Shown here: piece by piece, positions 1-5,057 of the stretch | Numbering within the stretch: the first letter of the stretch is position 1 | Layout of the letters: each line of letters starts with the position of its first letter | Source: Bacillota bacterium | GTDB lineage: Bacteria; Bacillota; Sulfobacillia; Symbiobacteriales; Symbiobacteriaceae | DNA length: 5,057 bases | Direction of reading: 5' to 3' | Assembly (NCBI GenBank): GCA_028287415.1 | Contig: JAQBPS010000564.1 | Span: forward strand, 1-5,057 | Translations under genes and position numbers: made by a program | Notes under the pieces: model-generated | What the model was told of the DNA's origin: nothing | The model's input: the letters and a program-made list of their open reading frames with translations, nothing else | The model's database searches: none

Positions 1-567
1 GACCGACTCGAACGCTCGCTGATCAACCGGTTCCATCAGCAGTGCCCCGGATCGCATGAGCTGGGAGAGTATTATATGGCGCTGCTCCCCCGCACGACAA
101 TGCAGGCGATCGGTGCACACCTGGAACGCTGTTCGGTTTGCCAGACTGAACTCCAGGAGCTGACGCAGTTCCTGACCGAGGATCAGCGCACGCCGCTCGG
201 GCAGATGGTTGAGGTGATCCGCCAATGGGGCCGCGGCCTCACAACCGGACAAGCGGGCGCCGCCCTGCCGGGCATCCGCGGCGACGCCGGGGCCGGGCAG
301 ACCTTCGAAGCCGGCGACCTGTGGCTGACGGTGAAGGTGCGCGAGCGGGAAGACGGCCTGCGTGATCTCCTGGGTCTGGTCACAAGTGCGGACGGCTCCC
401 AGCTGCCGGCGGGCGTTGCCTGGGTGCATCAGGACGGCCGGTATTGCGCAGGCGCTACGCTCGATGCGAAAGGCAACCTTGTCATCACCGGCCTCCGCCC
501 GGGCGAGTACGACCTCTCCGTCGAGTATGCGGAGATCCGAGTCTCCGTGCGAGGGGTGACCCTCTAG
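1..567 (+). CDS. Zinc-finger anti-sigma-like (ZAS) protein with C-terminal beta-sandwich, 5' end outside window
   Basis: The reading frame is open from base 1 to the TAG at 565-567, giving 188 residues without the true start. Counted from base 1, C15, H40, C44 and C47 form C-x24-H-x3-C-x2-C, the zinc-binding anti-sigma signature (as in RsrA-type proteins), set in a typical context (LGEYYMALLP, HLERCSVCQTEL). The in-frame ATG at 76 is a poor start because it would discard C15 and helix 1; no ATG, GTG or TTG precedes C15 in this frame, so the start is upstream. Residues about 50-100 are a linker with no hydrophobic segment long enough to cross a membrane. Residues about 105-188 resemble a carboxypeptidase-regulatory-like beta-sandwich (GLVTSADG, DAKGNLVITGLRPGEYDLSV). 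The family role is to bind and hold an ECF sigma factor, presumably cytosolic here. A sigma gene may lie just upstream, unseen. The stop is 2 bases before the CHAT gene start, implying coupled translation. The ZAS call is firm; sigma binding is inferred. Confidence 0.85.
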   Translation, partial: DRLERSLINRFHQQCPGSHELGEYYMALLPRTTMQAIGAHLERCSVCQTELQELTQFLTEDQRTPLGQMVEVIRQWGRGLTTGQAGAALPGIRGDAGAGQTFEAGDLWLTVKVREREDGLRDLLGLVTSADGSQLPAGVAWVHQDGRYCAGATLDAKGNLVITGLRPGEYDLSVEYAEIRVSVRGVTL

Positions 568-569
568 CC

Positions 570-3344
570 ATGTCGGCCGTCACGCAGGAACTCGTCGCGC
601 TGGAGCAAGCGGCGGATGAGTGGATGCATCGCAACCCCGCCCGCTATCGTGAGACTGCGGAGCAAATGCTCACCCTCAGTCGGCACGGCGAGCCGGGCGC
701 CCGGGCCCGGGCCCAGCGCGCCTACGGCAACGCCCTGCGCATGGCAGGCGAACTGCCCGCAGCGCTGCGAGCCATCAGATCCGCGTTGCGGCTCTGGCAC
801 CAGGCCGGCGATGAGGTTGAGTGGGCCCGGACGCAGACTGCCTGCGTCGCGGTGCTCGCCGAACTCGGCAACATCCGCGGCGCCCTGAGTGCGTCCGCGC
901 TCGGGCTGGCTGTCTTCCTGAGGCATGAGCAGCCGCTGCCAGCGGCCCGCCTGCTCAACAATACCGGTGGCATCTACCTCTTTACCGGCCGGCCGCACGA
1001 AGCGCTCACGCAATATGCCCGGGCGAGATCGCTGGCAAGTAGCGCCGGTGACGGGTCGCTCCTCTCGCGGATCGACATGCATCGTGCGGTCGCGCTGCAA
1101 GCGCTCGGCCGGCACACGGAGGCGCTCACCGCCTGTGCCGGGGCGCTCCGGCGTGCACGGCCGACGGGACAAAAGCTCCACGCAGCCCGGATTCAGGTGA
1201 CCGCGGCCATTTCGCTCTTCCAGCTGGGCCGGTTCAGCAAGGCGCTGCGCCGCTTTTCACAGGCGCGGACGGTTTATGAGGAGCACGGTGCCACGCGGGA
1301 TGTGGCTGAGTGCGATCTCCATATCTGCGCCTGTTACCTCGAGTTAAACCGGGTGGAGCAGGCGCTGGAACGCGTCACTGCTGTGATCGAGCAGCCGGGT
1401 ACAGGTCGGGCCTGGTATGAGACTGCTTATGCCTGGTTCTACCAGGCTGTCGCGCTCGCTCGGTGCGGGCGCCTGCCGGAGGCGCGGGCCGTACTGCTGA
1501 AGCCGCGGCAGTTGTTTGCGAAGCACCATGACGCCTACGGGGCCGGGCGAGTCGCGCTGGAGGAGGCGCAGATCCTGCTCAGGCTGAACGAGACGATGCC
1601 GGCATCGCGGTGGGCAGCGCGTGCGAAGCAGTTGTTCGCGGTTGCCGGCAGCCGGCTGGAGGAGGCACGTGCCACCCTGCTGCTGGCGGAGACGCTCTAT
1701 CGGGGCGGGCGCCTGGCGCGCGCCTGGTCGGAAGCGCAAGCGGCCGACCGGGCCTTCCGGCGGGCACATACCCCCGGCCCGCGTTTTCAGTGCCTTCATC
1801 TGATGGGGCAGATCGCGATGCAGCGCGGCGCGTTCACCACCGCCCGGCGACTCCTGGCCAGGGCGATCCGACTGGCCGAGCAAATGCGCGGGGCGGTCCA
1901 GGTCACGTTCCGCGAGGGGTTTCTGGACGACAAAGCTGTCGCCTACGGCGACATGGTCTGGCTACACTTGCAGGAAGGGCGGGTGGCCGCCGCTCGCCGC
2001 CTTGCCGATCTGGCCAAGTCGCGGGGGCTGTCCGACCGCCAGATTGCCCGTCCTGATGCTCGCTCCCGTCCGGCCCGCCCTGCTGATCAGCGACTGCTCG
2101 CTGAAATCGAAGCGGTCAGGCTGGAGTACCAACAATTGACCCTGCCCTCGCGGTTGGGCTCACCGGCGCCCGCCACTGGCTCACTCAGAAGTTGGTGCGT
2201 CGACCCGGACCGCCGCAGCGACTTGGAACGGCGCCTGACGGCCCTCTGGGACGAGTGGGAACTCCGGCAGCTTGCGTCGGGATATGGCACCGCACAGCGC
2301 GGTGCGCGGCGAGCGCCAGCCGCGGCACGGCTCGGTCCCAAGGTGGCCATGGTGGAGTACCTGGTGATCCGCACGCGGGTGATCGCCTTCGTCAGCAACA
2401 GCAGGGGGCTCCGGGCGTGGGCGGATCTCGGCCCGCTGCACCCGGTCACGGAGGCGCTTGAACTGCTGCACCTCAACCTGGACACGGCGCTGGTTGCGAT
2501 GCAGGTCTCGCCCGGGCGCATGACCGGGCTGACCCGGAACGCACAGGGGCTGCTCGCCATACTGTATCGGCGCTTGTGGGCGCCTTTGCTGCCGTGGCTC
2601 ACCTTGATGCAGCAGGTGGTGGTTATCCCCCATGGCCCGCTCCATCTGGTGCCGTTCGCCGCCCTGTATGACGGCAAAGAGTACCTGGTGGCACAGGCTG
2701 AGCTGACACTGGCGCCGTCCCGGGCGATCTGGGCGCAATGCCGGGAGCGGACCGGCGAGTCCCTGGCAGGGCGCCCGGATCTGGTGATGGGCTGTAACGC
2801 CGACGGTCAGATTCCCCTCGTCGAGGAGGAGGCCCGTGCCGTCGGTGCCGCCCTCCAGGCGGCTGTCCATCTGGGGGCGGACGCCTCATTGACCCGGCTG
2901 GCCGAGGGCGCCCCCTATCGGATCGTCCACCTCGCCGTGCATGGGCAGTTTCGCGCCGATAACCCCCATTTTTCCACCTTGCTGCTGGCAGATGGCCCGC
3001 TCACCGCCATCGATGCGGTCACGCTGCCCCTGCACGCCGCGATGGTCGTGCTGAGTGGCTGTGAAACCGGCATTAGCAAGGTGACCCACGGCGAGGAACT
3101 CGTGGGGCTGGTGGCCGCCTTTCTCTCGTCCGGCTGCGCCTCGGTCCTCGCCAGCCACTGGCGGGTCGCTGATCCGAGCGCAGCCGATCTGATGCAGCGG
3201 GTATACAAGGGGCTCCTGGCAGGGCGCGGCAAGGCGGCAGCCCTGCGCGAGGCGCAAGCGAGCCTGGCAGGGGCCGGGCTTCACCCGGTCTATTGGGCCG
3301 CGTTCTCGCTGATTGGCGACGGCGGACCCGTAGCGGGGATATAA
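570..3344 (+). CDS. TPR-CHAT caspase-like cysteine protease
   Basis: This 924-residue protein has two parts. Residues about 41-490 are some eleven TPR-like helical hairpins (patterns such as YLFTGRPHEALTQYARA and ISLFQLGRFSKALRRFSQA), a protein-binding superhelix. Residues about 588-920 are a CHAT domain, a clan CD (caspase/separase) peptidase: the His motif HLAVHG places catalytic H791, the motif VVLSGCETG places C831, followed by the family hallmarks GEELVGLVAAFLSSG, ASHWRVAD and HPVYWAAFSLIG. Both dyad residues are present, so it should be active. No signal peptide or membrane segment is seen, so it should act in the cytoplasm. TPR-CHAT proteins are regulated proteases; the substrate here is unknown, with the neighbouring ZAS protein and subtilase as candidates. 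The frame extends upstream to ATG 444, but that start would overlap the ZAS gene by 124 bases and add an Arg/Pro-rich out-of-frame shadow; ATG 570 directly follows the ZAS stop and has GAGGGG (551-556) upstream, at a rather long spacing. Confidence 0.93.
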   Translation: MSAVTQELVALEQAADEWMHRNPARYRETAEQMLTLSRHGEPGARARAQRAYGNALRMAGELPAALRAIRSALRLWHQAGDEVEWARTQTACVAVLAELGNIRGALSASALGLAVFLRHEQPLPAARLLNNTGGIYLFTGRPHEALTQYARARSLASSAGDGSLLSRIDMHRAVALQALGRHTEALTACAGALRRARPTGQKLHAARIQVTAAISLFQLGRFSKALRRFSQARTVYEEHGATRDVAECDLHICACYLELNRVEQALERVTAVIEQPGTGRAWYETAYAWFYQAVALARCGRLPEARAVLLKPRQLFAKHHDAYGAGRVALEEAQILLRLNETMPASRWAARAKQLFAVAGSRLEEARATLLLAETLYRGGRLARAWSEAQAADRAFRRAHTPGPRFQCLHLMGQIAMQRGAFTTARRLLARAIRLAEQMRGAVQVTFREGFLDDKAVAYGDMVWLHLQEGRVAAARRLADLAKSRGLSDRQIARPDARSRPARPADQRLLAEIEAVRLEYQQLTLPSRLGSPAPATGSLRSWCVDPDRRSDLERRLTALWDEWELRQLASGYGTAQRGARRAPAAARLGPKVAMVEYLVIRTRVIAFVSNSRGLRAWADLGPLHPVTEALELLHLNLDTALVAMQVSPGRMTGLTRNAQGLLAILYRRLWAPLLPWLTLMQQVVVIPHGPLHLVPFAALYDGKEYLVAQAELTLAPSRAIWAQCRERTGESLAGRPDLVMGCNADGQIPLVEEEARAVGAALQAAVHLGADASLTRLAEGAPYRIVHLAVHGQFRADNPHFSTLLLADGPLTAIDAVTLPLHAAMVVLSGCETGISKVTHGEELVGLVAAFLSSGCASVLASHWRVADPSAADLMQRVYKGLLAGRGKAAALREAQASLAGAGLHPVYWAAFSLIGDGGPVAGI
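690..1889 (+). repeat. Ten 40-residue (120-base) TPR units in exact register
   Basis: Within the TPR-CHAT protein the turn between helix A and helix B, usually Gly followed by Arg, falls at residues 60, 100, 140, 180, 220, 260, 300, 340, 380 and 420: ten repeats of exactly 40 residues with no insertion or deletion. Examples are ELG-N (100), ALG-R (180), QLG-R (220) and RGG-R (380), followed by E-A-L or a similar A-rich helix B. Asn replaces Gly at 260 and 340. A further hairpin follows with its turn at residue 470, displaced by ten extra residues. The DNA copies are diverged, so this is an old protein-level repeat and not a recent duplication. Confidence 0.75.
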
Positions 3345-3350
3345 GGAGGA
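3343..3350 (+). promoter_or_regulatory. Strong ribosome binding site of the subtilase gene, overlapping the CHAT stop
   Basis: AAGGAGGA shares its first two bases with the TAA stop of the CHAT gene (3342-3344). The GGAGG core (3345-3349) is 8 bases from ATG 3358 and 5 bases from the in-frame GTG 3355. The ATG is favoured by codon and spacing, but the two differ by one residue only. The arrangement suggests ribosomes finishing the CHAT gene reinitiate on the protease gene. Confidence 0.8.
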
Positions 3351-3357
3351 GAGCGTG

Positions 3358-4824
3358 ATGAGTACCTTAAGGCCGACCGTTGCACCGACCCCAACGCCGA
3401 GTGCGGCACCGCCGCGGCGCAGACTGAATCAGGCGATTGTCTCGGGCCCGCTGGATCAGGTGGATCAGTTGGCCCGGGCGGTTACGCCAATGCCGGGATA
3501 TACGGTTGAGCCCCTGGCGCTGTATCAGAGTGGGCGCGGGGAAGTGAAGGCGGTCAAGGTCCTGTACCAGCCTGCGACCACCGAACCGCCAGATTGCACC
3601 GACCAGTTAAACCGGACCCTCCTGAACACGGCCATCCGTAACAATCTGACGGCGATCCGCACAGAGCCGAACTGCACCACATCGACACGCCCGGCCTGGC
3701 AAGGTCACCCGTATTCCTGGGAGGGGAACCCCTATTCGTGGGAGGGCAACCCGTTCACGGGGGATGGCGGCGCCTACGCCTGGGAGGGGAATCCCTACGC
3801 ACAGCCCCAGCCGCAGGCTGCCGCCAAAGTCGCACACGTGGTGCCAGCCGGCGCCAGCGTCGCCGCCGCACAGGCGCTCTTCGCGGCGCAGGATGCGTTC
3901 GCACGGATCCAGGTGGCGGAGAACGGTAAGCGGATCGCTGCGCTGGGGGAGAAGCTGGGGCAGGGGGTGCGAGTGGCGATCTTCGACACCTGCCCCAGCG
4001 CCCAGGGCCTCGGCGCACTGCCGGCGGGGCCGCTGCCCTGGCTCCATCCGCACTGGAACGCACCGCTCCTGCCCGCCGGCGAGTTCAGCGACCATGGGCT
4101 GTTCATTGCCTCGTTGATTAACTTTGTGGCGCCGTCCGCCGATATCCACCTGTACCAGGTGCTGGGCGGGGATGTGTTTGGCGATACGGCGACCCTGGTG
4201 AAGGCTATGGGCGATTTCCTCAACGATACGGCGACCAGCCCGGCGGTGATCAGCCTCAGCCTCGGCAGCATGTGCTGCGATGGCGGCGCCATGCCCGCCG
4301 TGGAAGGGCTCATCTGGGAGGCGCAGCGGCGGGGCATGGTGATCTGTGCTGCGTCAGGCAACAATGGCCGCCGGGCGATGAAGGCGGCGACGATTCCCCC
4401 TGCGCAGATGCCGGCCGCCTTGCGAAACGTGATTGCCGTTGCTGCCGCGAACCGCCAGGATATCCGTGCCAGTTATTCGCACCGCGGCGATATTGCGGCG
4501 CCGGGCGGCGAAACGGCTGGCGCAGCCGGGCCCAACGGCTTCGATGACATCATCGGTCTCGGTACGGTCTCCCCATCGGGGTACATTCGCATGGACTGCG
4601 GCACCTCGTTTGCGACGCCGCTGGTGGCGGGCGCTGCAGCGCTCGTGCTGGCCGATCTGGTGGGGCGCGGGGCATCGCTTGATTCCGGGATGTGGCGCCG
4701 GGTTTATGACCGGCTTGCGCTGGGCGCAGTGCCACCGGCCGGCGAGCCGGATACCCTGAACACAACGGGCCTGGGGGCAGGTGTGATCCGGATTGGTGGG
4801 CGCAACAGCATCTACGGCTGTTGA
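3358..4824 (+). CDS. S8 family subtilisin-like serine protease, cytoplasmic, with heptapeptide repeats
   Basis: The product is 488 residues from ATG 3358. The catalytic domain covers about residues 205-465: D210 in VAIFDT, H246 in SDHGLFIASLI, oxyanion-hole N335 in AASGNNG, and nucleophile S417 in GTSFATPLVAGAAAL. Supporting family segments are VISLSLG, RNVIAVAA, SYSHRGDIAAPGG. All four key residues are present, so the enzyme should be active, although the His motif is divergent (HGL instead of the usual HGT). The N-terminus is Thr/Pro/Ala-rich (residues 7-19) and then Arg-rich (20-22), with no signal peptide or membrane helix, which is unusual since most subtilases are exported. Residues about 22-72 might be a small alpha/beta prodomain resembling inhibitor I9; this is tentative. 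Residues 114-148 are five tandem seven-residue repeats, followed by an Ala-rich stretch. It lies 13 bases after the CHAT gene and is probably in the same operon. It could be a cell-internal effector, a maturation protease for the downstream secreted protein, or a CHAT substrate. Confidence 0.93.
   Translation: MSTLRPTVAPTPTPSAAPPRRRLNQAIVSGPLDQVDQLARAVTPMPGYTVEPLALYQSGRGEVKAVKVLYQPATTEPPDCTDQLNRTLLNTAIRNNLTAIRTEPNCTTSTRPAWQGHPYSWEGNPYSWEGNPFTGDGGAYAWEGNPYAQPQPQAAAKVAHVVPAGASVAAAQALFAAQDAFARIQVAENGKRIAALGEKLGQGVRVAIFDTCPSAQGLGALPAGPLPWLHPHWNAPLLPAGEFSDHGLFIASLINFVAPSADIHLYQVLGGDVFGDTATLVKAMGDFLNDTATSPAVISLSLGSMCCDGGAMPAVEGLIWEAQRRGMVICAASGNNGRRAMKAATIPPAQMPAALRNVIAVAAANRQDIRASYSHRGDIAAPGGETAGAAGPNGFDDIIGLGTVSPSGYIRMDCGTSFATPLVAGAAALVLADLVGRGASLDSGMWRRVYDRLALGAVPPAGEPDTLNTTGLGAGVIRIGGRNSIYGC
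3697..3801 (+). repeat. Five tandem 21-base units encoding WEGNPYS-type heptapeptides
   Basis: In the subtilase frame the units are WQGHPYS (3697-3717), WEGNPYS (3718-3738), WEGNPFT (3739-3759), GDGGAYA (3760-3780, degenerate) and WEGNPYA (3781-3801). They abut exactly, giving 105 bases or residues 114-148. Among the four better copies the base differences fall largely at third codon positions (for example GGG/GGC, AAC/AAT, CCC/CCG), so the peptide pattern rather than the DNA appears to be conserved. The repeats lie between the N-terminal segment and the catalytic domain, where a cleavage or binding linker would sit. Confidence 0.9.
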
Positions 4825-4873
4825 TTACGGAAGAAAAAACGCTCTTGCCCCAAAATGCCTGACGGCCGTGTTA

Positions 4874-4914
4874 CCTCCTCATGGAATGGCCATTCCGATC
4901 TGCCCTTGAGGAGG
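4874..4914 (+). promoter_or_regulatory. Candidate Shine-Dalgarno-sequestering RNA hairpin
   Basis: CCTCCTCA (4874-4881) is the perfect complement of TGAGGAGG (4907-4914), which contains the ribosome binding site of the gene starting at TTG 4922. In the transcript this is an 8-bp stem, five G-C and three A-U pairs, that would hide the whole Shine-Dalgarno. The 25-base interior contains a second perfect inverted repeat at 4883-4896 able to form a 5-bp hairpin with a GGCC loop. The 5' arm with its preceding A (ACCTCCT, 4873-4879) matches the anti-Shine-Dalgarno tail of 16S rRNA. There is no T tract, so it is not a terminator. Pairing is seen in sequence; a regulatory effect is inferred. Confidence 0.6.
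4883..4896. repeat. Perfect 14-bp palindrome GGAATGGCCATTCC
   Basis: The sequence equals its own reverse complement over 14 bases and sits inside the larger hairpin upstream of the secreted-protein gene. In RNA it can fold as a 5-bp stem with a four-base loop, stacked nearly on the outer stem (one base between them on the 5' side). In DNA it could equally be a site for a dimeric regulator. Which, if either, applies cannot be told from sequence. Confidence 0.55.
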
Positions 4915-4915
4915 A
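4908..4915 (+). promoter_or_regulatory. Ribosome binding site that fixes the TTG start at 4922
   Basis: GAGGAGGA with its GGAGG core at 4910-4914 is 7 bases upstream of TTG 4922. That spacing, together with the signal peptide that begins at this codon, selects TTG over the in-frame ATG at 4955, which would remove the positively charged n-region and half of the hydrophobic core. The site is also the 3' arm of the 4874-4914 hairpin. Confidence 0.8.
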
Positions 4916-4921
4916 TCCGTC

Positions 4922-5057
4922 TTGCGGAAAATATTTGGTGTTCTGCTGAGTACCATGTTGGTCTTTGCTTCGGTCGGCTTTGCTTCGGCGGCGACCAAGA
5001 TACCGCCGGACCCGTACAAGATCAAGGTCCCGCCGGACCCGTACAAGAGCCCGGCTG
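4922..5057 (+). CDS. Secreted protein with signal peptide and PPDPYK repeats, 3' end outside window
   Basis: The frame starts at TTG 4922 and remains open to the window end, giving 45 residues. Residues 1-23 are a classic Sec signal peptide: basic n-region (MRKIFG), hydrophobic core (VLLSTMLVFASVGF) and A-S-A at 21-23, with predicted cleavage after A23. The mature part starts ATK and then carries PPDPYK at residues 28-33 and again at 37-42, nine residues apart. The segment is Pro/Lys-rich and probably extended rather than globular. There is no lipobox Cys at the cleavage site, so it is likely released or periplasmic and not a lipoprotein. I do not recognise a family and the full length is unknown. 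It follows the subtilase by 97 bases on the same strand and may be read from the same transcript; its translation could be damped by the upstream hairpin and the TTG start. It is a possible substrate or partner of the upstream proteases, by context only. Confidence 0.75.
   Translation, partial: MRKIFGVLLSTMLVFASVGFASAATKIPPDPYKIKVPPDPYKSPA
5003..5047 (+). repeat. Direct repeat, 18 identical bases at 27-base period, encoding PPDPYK twice
   Basis: CCGCCGGACCCGTACAAG occurs at 5003-5020 and 5030-5047, in frame, as PPDPYK-IKV-PPDPYK. The copies are identical to the base, including third positions, in contrast to the diverged heptads of the subtilase gene, so this is either a recent duplication or a repeat kept uniform. 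The array may continue past the window end. Confidence 0.9.

Larger units (their letters stand above)
4825..4921. other. Intergenic stretch with lower GC, no clear promoter or terminator
   Basis: This 97-base gap separates the subtilase stop from the next start. It contains an A-rich run (about 4831-4839), a short palindrome ACGGCCGT (4862-4869) and the nested inverted repeat described separately. I see no stem followed by a T run on the plus strand, so no Rho-independent terminator after the protease gene, and no convincing -35/-10 pair. Read-through into the last gene is therefore possible, with control at translation. Confidence 0.6.

Noticed and set aside
76..567. ATG 76 as the start of the first gene
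   Set aside because: It would remove C15 and the first helix of the zinc module; the frame is open to base 1, so the gene begins left of the window.
444..569. Upstream extension of the CHAT reading frame to ATG 444
   Set aside because: The extra 42 residues are Arg/Pro-rich, unlike the TPR region, and arise from reading the ZAS gene in another frame. ATG 570 lies 2 bases after the ZAS stop and is the natural start.
699..714. GC-only palindromic run (GCCCGGGCCCGGGCCC)
   Set aside because: It encodes an Ala/Arg stretch in the first TPR helices and is explained by GC-rich codon choice.
2087..2870. Long minus-strand open frames opposite the CHAT gene
   Set aside because: Their translations are Arg/Pro/Gly-rich without domain features, as expected for antisense shadows of GC-rich coding sequence; the plus-strand frame there is unmistakable CHAT protein.
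3607..4364. Minus-strand open frames opposite the subtilase gene
   Set aside because: Low-complexity antisense shadows of the S8 coding frame, with no ribosome binding site or recognisable motif.
4831..4848. A-rich run with AAGA/TCTT flanks as a terminator for either strand
   Set aside because: The stem would be only four base pairs; on the minus strand the T run is not preceded by a stable GC stem, and no minus-strand gene needs it.
4829..4873. Possible promoter: GGAA at 4829 as an ECF -35, or TTGCCC at 4845 with GTGTTA at 4868
   Set aside because: Neither has a convincing partner element at proper spacing; the -10 matches are poor.
1..5057. CRISPR array or type III-E components next to the TPR-CHAT gene
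   Set aside because: No repeat-spacer pattern and no gRAMP or other Cas coding sequence is present; the resemblance to Craspase rests on the TPR-CHAT architecture alone.

Overview
The window is GC-rich bacterial DNA with a compact, single-strand layout: four genes all read on the plus strand, and the first three are almost back to back. I see no rRNA, tRNA, CRISPR array, transposase or integrase. The taxon cannot be fixed from the sequence. The combination of a zinc-finger anti-sigma-like protein, a TPR-CHAT protein and a subtilase is the kind of gene neighbourhood seen in large-genome, signalling-rich bacteria such as Chloroflexota, but that placement is an inference from gene style, not a measurement.

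Layout. (1) 1-567 is the 3' part of a gene for a zinc-binding anti-sigma-like (ZAS) protein with a C-terminal beta-sandwich and no membrane segment; its start lies left of the window. (2) After 2 bases comes 570-3344, a 924-residue protein with about eleven TPR units followed by a C-terminal CHAT caspase-like protease domain with an intact His/Cys dyad (H791, C831). (3) After 13 bases, with a strong Shine-Dalgarno overlapping the previous stop, comes 3358-4824, an S8 subtilisin-like serine protease with a complete Asp/His/Ser triad and oxyanion Asn, no signal peptide, and five tandem seven-residue repeats (WEGNPYS type) ahead of the catalytic domain. (4) A 97-base intergenic stretch (4825-4921) holds a nested inverted repeat whose 3' arm is the ribosome binding site of the next gene. 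(5) From TTG 4922 to the window end runs the 5' part of a gene for a small-looking secreted protein: a clear signal peptide, then a repeated PPDPYK motif.

How they may work together (inference). The first three genes look like one translationally coupled operon: a sigma regulator, a TPR-gated cysteine protease and a cytoplasmic serine protease. The closest described logic is the type III-E CRISPR Craspase, in which a TPR-CHAT protease cleaves Csx30, a protein that restrains a sigma factor. Here the TPR-CHAT gene sits directly beside a ZAS protein without any CRISPR part, so a CRISPR-independent protease/sigma circuit, perhaps with the subtilase as a second effector and the secreted repeat protein as an output under translational control, is a reasonable hypothesis. 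Nothing in the sequence proves the cleavage relationships.
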